A stretch of DNA of 17,072 nucleotides from JASGDB01 sp049841315 (lineage in GTDB: Bacteria > Bacteroidota > Bacteroidia > Flavobacteriales > Weeksellaceae): positions 1 through 17,072 of the forward strand of contig JASGDB010000120.1 of NCBI GenBank assembly GCA_049841315.1. The letters run 5' to 3'. This document shows positions 13,304 to 17,072 of the stretch, one piece after another. Position 1 is the first letter of the stretch. Each line of letters opens with the position of its first letter. The translations under genes and the position numbers were made by a program. A model generated the notes under the pieces. The model made no database searches, was not told where the DNA came from, and was given only the letters and a program-made list of their open reading frames with translations.

Positions 13304-13331
13304 AAATACTTAAACGCCTAATTCAAAAAAA

Positions 13332-14018
13332 TTAATTGACTTTGTTCCTGTAAAAAGCAATCATCATTTCCCTTTTTCCGGGCGGGCCTTGTTTTTTTTC
13401 CACTTCAAAACCCAGTTCTTTCAGTATTCTCCGCACACTTCCTTTGGAAGAATAGGTAGTGAGCAATCCGCCGGTTTTCATTTTTTCCGCCACCATTTCA
13501 AAAAGCGGTTTTTCCCATAAATCGGGCTGTACACGCGCTCCGAAGCAATCGAAATACACCAAATTGATTTTCGGGAGAGAAATTTTTTCCAAATCGAAAA
13601 AATCACATTGAATTTTGGTCAGAAAAAAATCAGGAACAATTTCCGAAGGTTTTTCCCATTCCGCCTGATGTATTTTTTGATAGATTTCTTTTATTTTTTC
13701 GTTCTCAAAAAGTTCAAAATAAGCAAGTTCTTCGATTTCGGATTCATTTACGGGATATTTTTCCAGTCCGAAATAATGAATAATATGATTTTTTTTATTT
13801 TTTAAAAATTCATTAATTGTAACCAAAACATTCAAACCTGTTCCGAAACCCAACTCTAAAATATTAATTTCGTAATCATTTATCAAATTCATTCCGTTTT
13901 TGATAAATACGTGATTGGCTTCATTCAATGCGCCGTGTTGTGAATGGTAACTTTCGTTTAATTCGTTGATATATAATGTCTTGCTTCCGTCGGAAGTGGT
14001 CTTTATTTCCCTTTTCAT
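13332..14018 (-). CDS. mnmD: tRNA 5-methylaminomethyl-2-thiouridine methyltransferase, 228 aa
   Basis: This is a stand-alone version of the methyltransferase half of MnmC. It converts nm5s2U to mnm5s2U at the wobble position of certain tRNAs, using S-adenosylmethionine. Family features are NESYHSQHGALNEANHVFI near the start, the SAM-binding ELGFGTGLN (about residues 55-63), YFDCFGARVQPDLWEKPLFEMVAEKMKTGG, and the end QGPPGKREMMIA. The FAD oxidase half of MnmC is absent, as is usual in this phylum. I chose the ATG at 14016-14018 over a TTG five codons upstream because TAAATTTG (-7 type) lies at 14031-14038. The gene is divergent from ilvE. Confidence 0.9.
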   Translation of the reverse strand: MKREIKTTSDGSKTLYINELNESYHSQHGALNEANHVFIKNGMNLINDYEINILELGFGTGLNVLVTINEFLKNKKNHIIHYFGLEKYPVNESEIEELAYFELFENEKIKEIYQKIHQAEWEKPSEIVPDFFLTKIQCDFFDLEKISLPKINLVYFDCFGARVQPDLWEKPLFEMVAEKMKTGGLLTTYSSKGSVRRILKELGFEVEKKQGPPGKREMMIAFYRNKVN

Positions 14019-14030
14019 GTTATTTTTTTT

Positions 14031-14038
14031 CAAATTTA
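14031..14038 (-). promoter_or_regulatory. Probable -7 element for mnmD
   Basis: Leftward TAAATTTG matches TAnnTTTG, 12 bp before the mnmD ATG. No clear TTG partner is visible at the expected distance, so this is a weak call. Confidence 0.4.
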
Positions 14039-14069
14039 AGTTAAAATTTCCATATTAAAAAAATTATAT

Positions 14070-14077
14070 TATATTTG
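14070..14077 (+). promoter_or_regulatory. Probable -7 element for ilvE
   Basis: TATATTTG matches TAnnTTTG, 25 bp before the ilvE ATG in the divergent mnmD-ilvE spacer. No good -33 TTG is visible 17-23 bp upstream. Confidence 0.45.
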
Positions 14078-14102
14078 TAGAACATCAACAAAAATTTAAA
14101 AA

Positions 14103-15176
14103 ATGATAATTCAGAAAACTTCCATCCCGCGAATCTCCACTTTTGACCCGACTGATTTTGCTTTCGGGAATACCTTTATCGACCACATGATTATATGTGA
14201 ACACGAAAACGGAAAATGGGGTGAGGTAAGGCTTATGCCGTATGGGCCGCTTCCTTTTACTCCTGCAATGATGGGCGTAAATTACGGACAGGCGTGTTTT
14301 GAAGGAATGAAAGCATATAAGGACAAAGACGGACAGGTTTTCCTTTTCCGCCCTGAAAAGAATTTTGAAAGAATCAATAAATCCGCGAAAAGGCTTGCAA
14401 TGCCGGAAATTACCCGCGAAATGTTCATCGACGGACTGAAAGCACTTACGGATATAGACAGAGAATGGATTCCGTACGGAGAAGGAATGTCGCTGTATAT
14501 CCGCCCGCTGATTTTCGCTACGGAAGAAGCCCTGAAAGCCAGAATTGCCAATAAATATATGTTTGCGATTGTTGCTACACCTGCGAAAAATTATTACACA
14601 GCACCGGTTTCCGTGAAAATTTCGGATTATTATTCCAGAGCGGCAAATGGGGGAGTGGGTTCTGCAAAAGCCGCCGGAAATTATGCAGCATCTTTCTATC
14701 CTACAAAATTGGCGAATGAAGAGGGTTACGAGCAGGTAATCTGGACAGACGATTCTACCCACGAATATTTCGAGGAAAGCGGAACGATGAATGTTTTTGT
14801 GAGAATTAACGATACCATTTATACACCGCCGACTTCCGATAAAATTTTGGACGGAGTAACGAGAGACAGCTTCATTCAGCTTGCAGAGAAAAACGGAATC
14901 GAAGTGAAAGTAGAACCTGTTTCGGTGAAGAATGTAATCGCAGCGTATAAAAATAATGAACTTAAAGAAATTTGGGGCGTAGGAACTGCAGTTGTTACCT
15001 CTGTTTTTGAAGCATTTGGCTATAAAGGAGAGAAATTTGAACTTCCGAAACTTTCCGATGAAGAAAGCTATGCCGTTCGTTTGAAGGATGAATTGGTCGG
15101 GATTCAGACGAATCAGCTGGAAGACCCGTTCGGATGGAGGATTTTAGTTGAAAATAACGTATTGGAAACTGTTTAA
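14103..15176 (+). CDS. ilvE: Branched-chain amino acid aminotransferase, 357 aa
   Basis: This class IV PLP enzyme interconverts leucine, isoleucine and valine with their 2-oxo acids, using glutamate/2-oxoglutarate. The class II (eukaryote-like) BCAT layout is complete: GVNYGQACFEGMKAY (58-72), FRPEKNFERINKSAKRLAMP, YIRPLIFAT, the PLP lysine in SAKAAGNYAAS (K189), the EYFEESGTMNVF block (221-232), and the C-terminal GTAVVTSVFEAFGYKGEKF. The length of about 357 is normal. A strong terminator follows the stop codon. Nothing in the leader suggests attenuation. Confidence 0.96.
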   Translation: MIIQKTSIPRISTFDPTDFAFGNTFIDHMIICEHENGKWGEVRLMPYGPLPFTPAMMGVNYGQACFEGMKAYKDKDGQVFLFRPEKNFERINKSAKRLAMPEITREMFIDGLKALTDIDREWIPYGEGMSLYIRPLIFATEEALKARIANKYMFAIVATPAKNYYTAPVSVKISDYYSRAANGGVGSAKAAGNYAASFYPTKLANEEGYEQVIWTDDSTHEYFEESGTMNVFVRINDTIYTPPTSDKILDGVTRDSFIQLAEKNGIEVKVEPVSVKNVIAAYKNNELKEIWGVGTAVVTSVFEAFGYKGEKFELPKLSDEESYAVRLKDELVGIQTNQLEDPFGWRILVENNVLETV

Positions 15177-15202
15177 AACCGATTGGCAAATTATAATAAA
15201 GG

Positions 15203-15233
15203 AGCTGTTTCAAAATTTGGAACAGCTTTTTTT
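15203..15233 (+). terminator. Intrinsic terminator after ilvE
   Basis: AGCTGTT (15203-15209) pairs with AACAGCT (15221-15227), with one extra pair beyond a mismatch, and is followed by a run of T. It ends the ilvE transcript. Confidence 0.85.
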
Positions 15234-15239
15234 ATGGAG

Positions 15240-15271
15240 TTGTGTTATAATTATTAAAATGCTTATTTTCG
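15240..15271 (+). promoter_or_regulatory. Probable promoter of the gldI-like gene
   Basis: TTG at 15240-15242, a 21-bp spacer and TATTTTCG at 15264-15271 fit TTG-N17-23-TAnnTTTG with one mismatch. The leader would be only about 10 nt or less. Confidence 0.4.
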
Positions 15272-15281
15272 CAGAAGTTTT

Positions 15282-15791
15282 ATGAAAAAAAATATTTCAT
15301 TTCTCGTCATTTTGGCTTTGTTTTCCTGTGGAAAGCAACAGGCATATCCTCCGGTAGGAGGCATCCTTAGCGAAAAGGACATGAACGTTTCTAAAAACCG
15401 TGCGAAAAACCTGAACGAACTGGAACGTGCGCAGATTCAGAGCTGGATAGACAATCAGGATGAAAAATTCTATTCGATGAAAATGAATTATTGGGTGAAC
15501 GTGGAAGAATTGGATAAAAGACCCAAAAAAGTTAATGGAGAAACGGTTTCCTATCAATATGATATTTACGATTTTGATAAAGTAAAATTATATGATGCTC
15601 CGAAAGTGGTAAAAAATGTACGCTTCGGAAAATTTGATGAGCTCAAAGCTGTGGAAGATGCGCTTCATTACACCAATCCGGGAGAAAAAGTGAAACTTCT
15701 GATTCCCTCCGTTCTGGCTTTCGGAACATACGGAGATGAAAAGAAAATTTCCAATGATATGCCTTTAATTATAGAACTTAAAACCTTATAA
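15282..15791 (+). CDS. gldI: GldI-like FKBP-type lipoprotein, 169 aa
   Basis: The N-terminus is a lipoprotein signal with lipobox LFSC (C16). The mature part begins with a charged helix (SKNRAKNLNELERAQIQSWIDNQDEKFYSMKMNYWV), then SYQYDIYDFDKVKLYD and a closing LLIPSVLAFGTYGDEKKISNDMPLIIELKTL. That is the layout of GldI, the gliding-motility-associated peptidyl-prolyl isomerase homologue. It probably folds outer-membrane or periplasmic proteins, and GldI is required for gliding in Flavobacterium johnsoniae. Whether this organism glides cannot be told from the window. The gene lies 11 bp upstream of the fused immunophilin, so they are probably one operon. Confidence 0.75.
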   Translation: MKKNISFLVILALFSCGKQQAYPPVGGILSEKDMNVSKNRAKNLNELERAQIQSWIDNQDEKFYSMKMNYWVNVEELDKRPKKVNGETVSYQYDIYDFDKVKLYDAPKVVKNVRFGKFDELKAVEDALHYTNPGEKVKLLIPSVLAFGTYGDEKKISNDMPLIIELKTL

Positions 15792-15802
15792 AATTCAAAA
15801 TA

Positions 15803-16933
15803 ATGATAAAGAAAATAGTAATGGCAATCGCTGCCGTTTCACTTACAAGCTGTACATCAATTTATAAAAAAATGAACGTAGACAAAGAAACTTACCAGAA
15901 TTTGAAAGACGGACTTTACGCCAATCTGCAGACTTCCAAAGGGAATATGATTGTGAAATTTGAAGACGAAAAAGCTCCGGTAACGGTGGCAAACTTCGTC
16001 GGTCTTGCAGAAGGAAAAATCGAAAACAAGGCAAAAGCCAAAGGTGTTCCGTATTATGACGGTACGATTTTCCACAGGGTGATTAAGGATTTTATGATTC
16101 AGGGAGGCGACCCGCAGGGAACAGGAATGGGAGACCCGGGATACAAATTTGAAGACGAAAAAAATGACCTGAAACATACGGGAAAAGGTATTCTTTCCAT
16201 GGCAAATTCCGGACCGAATACCAATGGTTCTCAGTTTTTCATTACAGAAGTAGCAACGCCGTGGTTGGACGGAAGACATACGGTTTTCGGGGAAGTTGTT
16301 GAGGGAAAAGAGGTGATTGATGCGATTGCAGCCGTAGAAAAAGGACCTCAGGACAAGCCGAAAACGGATATCGTGCTTGAAAAAGTAAGCGTTTTCAGCA
16401 AAGGCGATGCGTACAAAAATTATGATGCTGCAAAAGTTTTTGAGGAAGGAAAAGGAAAAATTCAGGAAAAAAACAAAATTTATCTTGAAAAAGAAGCTGC
16501 AGAGAAGAAAAGAAAAGAGGAAGAATTCAAAGCCAATCAGGAAAAACTGGCTGACGAAATGAAAAAAGGTATGCAGTCAACACCGTCCGGATTGTTTTAT
16601 AAAATCACGAAAAGCAATCCTGAAGGGAAATCTGCTAAAGCCGGCGATATGGTTTCCGTGCATTATGCAGGAAAATTGGTTGACGGAACGGAATTCGACA
16701 GTTCTTTCAAAAGAAATCAGCCGATTGATATTCCTATCGGCGTGGGACAGGTAATCAAAGGCTGGGACGAAGGAATTCTTCTGTTGAAAGAAGGAGAAAC
16801 GGCAACTTTACTGATTCCTTCGGAATTGGGTTACGGAGCTCGTGGTGCCGGCGGTGTGATTCCTCCGAATGCGTGGCTGGTTTTCGATGTGGAACTCGTG
16901 AAAGTAAACGGCAATTCATCATCAGAAAAATAA
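15803..16933 (+). CDS. Cyclophilin-FKBP fusion lipoprotein (peptidyl-prolyl isomerase), 376 aa
   Basis: Two unrelated peptidyl-prolyl isomerase folds are joined in one secreted lipoprotein (lipobox LTSC, C17). The cyclophilin domain spans about 38-197, with FHRV (90-93), FMIQGGD (97-103), NGSQFFIT (141-148) and WLDGRHTVFGEV (154-165). A lysine/glutamate-rich coiled-coil linker (about 205-256) leads to a full FKBP domain (about 258-368). That domain has VSVHYAGKLVDGTEFDSS, VGQVIKGWDEGI and IPSELGYGARGAGGVIPPNAWLVFDVEL. The main FKBP pocket residues (Y288, D299, V317, I318, W321, Y344, F361) are present, so both domains look active. Dual-family immunophilins in this order (CFBP) are known from Flavobacterium. 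It follows the gldI-like gene closely. Confidence 0.93.
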   Translation: MIKKIVMAIAAVSLTSCTSIYKKMNVDKETYQNLKDGLYANLQTSKGNMIVKFEDEKAPVTVANFVGLAEGKIENKAKAKGVPYYDGTIFHRVIKDFMIQGGDPQGTGMGDPGYKFEDEKNDLKHTGKGILSMANSGPNTNGSQFFITEVATPWLDGRHTVFGEVVEGKEVIDAIAAVEKGPQDKPKTDIVLEKVSVFSKGDAYKNYDAAKVFEEGKGKIQEKNKIYLEKEAAEKKRKEEEFKANQEKLADEMKKGMQSTPSGLFYKITKSNPEGKSAKAGDMVSVHYAGKLVDGTEFDSSFKRNQPIDIPIGVGQVIKGWDEGILLLKEGETATLLIPSELGYGARGAGGVIPPNAWLVFDVELVKVNGNSSSEK

Positions 16934-17072
16934 ATTTCGTTCAGAAAAAATAAAAGGCTCTTCGCCATTTTGTATGGAAAAAAAAATATCCCTATTATTT
17001 TAAAATGACCTCGGAAACGGAGGCGTTAAAAATTTTAAAGAATTTTCGTTAAGAAATTTCCACTGTTCGAGG
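16934..17072. other. Right edge, no gene recognised
   Basis: The AT-rich sequence after the fusion gene has a short CCTC/GAGG hairpin near 17010-17024 with no good T-run, and no open frame I can support. A stretch of 15 codons from about 17004 is too short to call. Confidence 0.4.

Noticed and set aside
14019..14033. TTG start for mnmD five codons upstream
   Set aside because: The extension (MKKNN) overlaps the likely -7 element, and the ATG at 14016-14018 matches the usual family start.
14085..14762. A 225-codon leftward open frame antisense to ilvE
   Set aside because: It lies opposite a clearly functional ilvE, its composition is cysteine-, arginine- and histidine-rich as expected for a shadow frame, and it has no family features.
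17004..17072. Possible start of a small gene or RNA at the right edge
   Set aside because: Only a 15-codon frame and a weak 4-bp hairpin are visible, and no tRNA or tmRNA fold could be drawn.

Overview
The window looks like a chromosomal segment from a member of Bacteroidota, class Flavobacteriia, most likely a Chryseobacterium-like member of the Weeksellaceae. The case rests on AT-rich DNA, weak Shine-Dalgarno signals, promoters of the TTG...TAnnTTTG type, and family content: a GLPGLI-family protein, a GldI-like lipoprotein, a cyclophilin-FKBP fusion lipoprotein, a stand-alone MnmD and a large AsmA-like protein. The genus is an inference.

Layout. (1) 1-4236 is transcribed leftwards. It holds a partial antitoxin-like gene at the left edge, a decayed RelE/ParE-type toxin, an AsmA-like envelope protein and an intact antitoxin/toxin pair. 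The two antitoxin genes differ, but each is preceded by the same 70-bp promoter-bearing repeat. The two toxin 3' ends share the same terminator palindrome. (2) 4342-8041 holds purL, bracketed by small palindromic repeats and carrying a 7-bp tandem repeat inside the coding region. (3) 8129-12185 is accessory-looking, all leftward. It holds an NTF2-like/GLPGLI pair and a tight four-gene unit: truncated KilA-N, full KilA-N, small membrane protein and DUF1016/YhcG PDDEXK nuclease. Copies of a two-hairpin repeat separate these units. (4) 12191-13331 holds a GyrI-like gene overlapping the 3' remnant of a pentapeptide-repeat gene. The 5' part of that gene is gone and an IS1380-family remnant sits at the break. 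(5) 13332-16933 is conserved core: mnmD (leftward) divergent from ilvE, then a gldI-like gene and the cyclophilin-FKBP fusion (rightward).

How the genes relate. purL, ilvE and mnmD are housekeeping functions (purines, branched-chain amino acids, tRNA wobble uridine modification). The AsmA-like protein, GLPGLI protein, GldI-like protein and fusion immunophilin belong to the envelope. The toxin-antitoxin genes and the KilA-N/nuclease unit are the mobile or defence-like fraction.

The signals most worth a second look are the repeat architecture and the KilA-N/membrane/nuclease unit. The repeat architecture comprises shared promoter cassettes before unrelated antitoxins, two-hairpin elements at transcription-unit borders, and palindromes that are translated inside a nuclease. 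I see no RNA genes and no CRISPR array.
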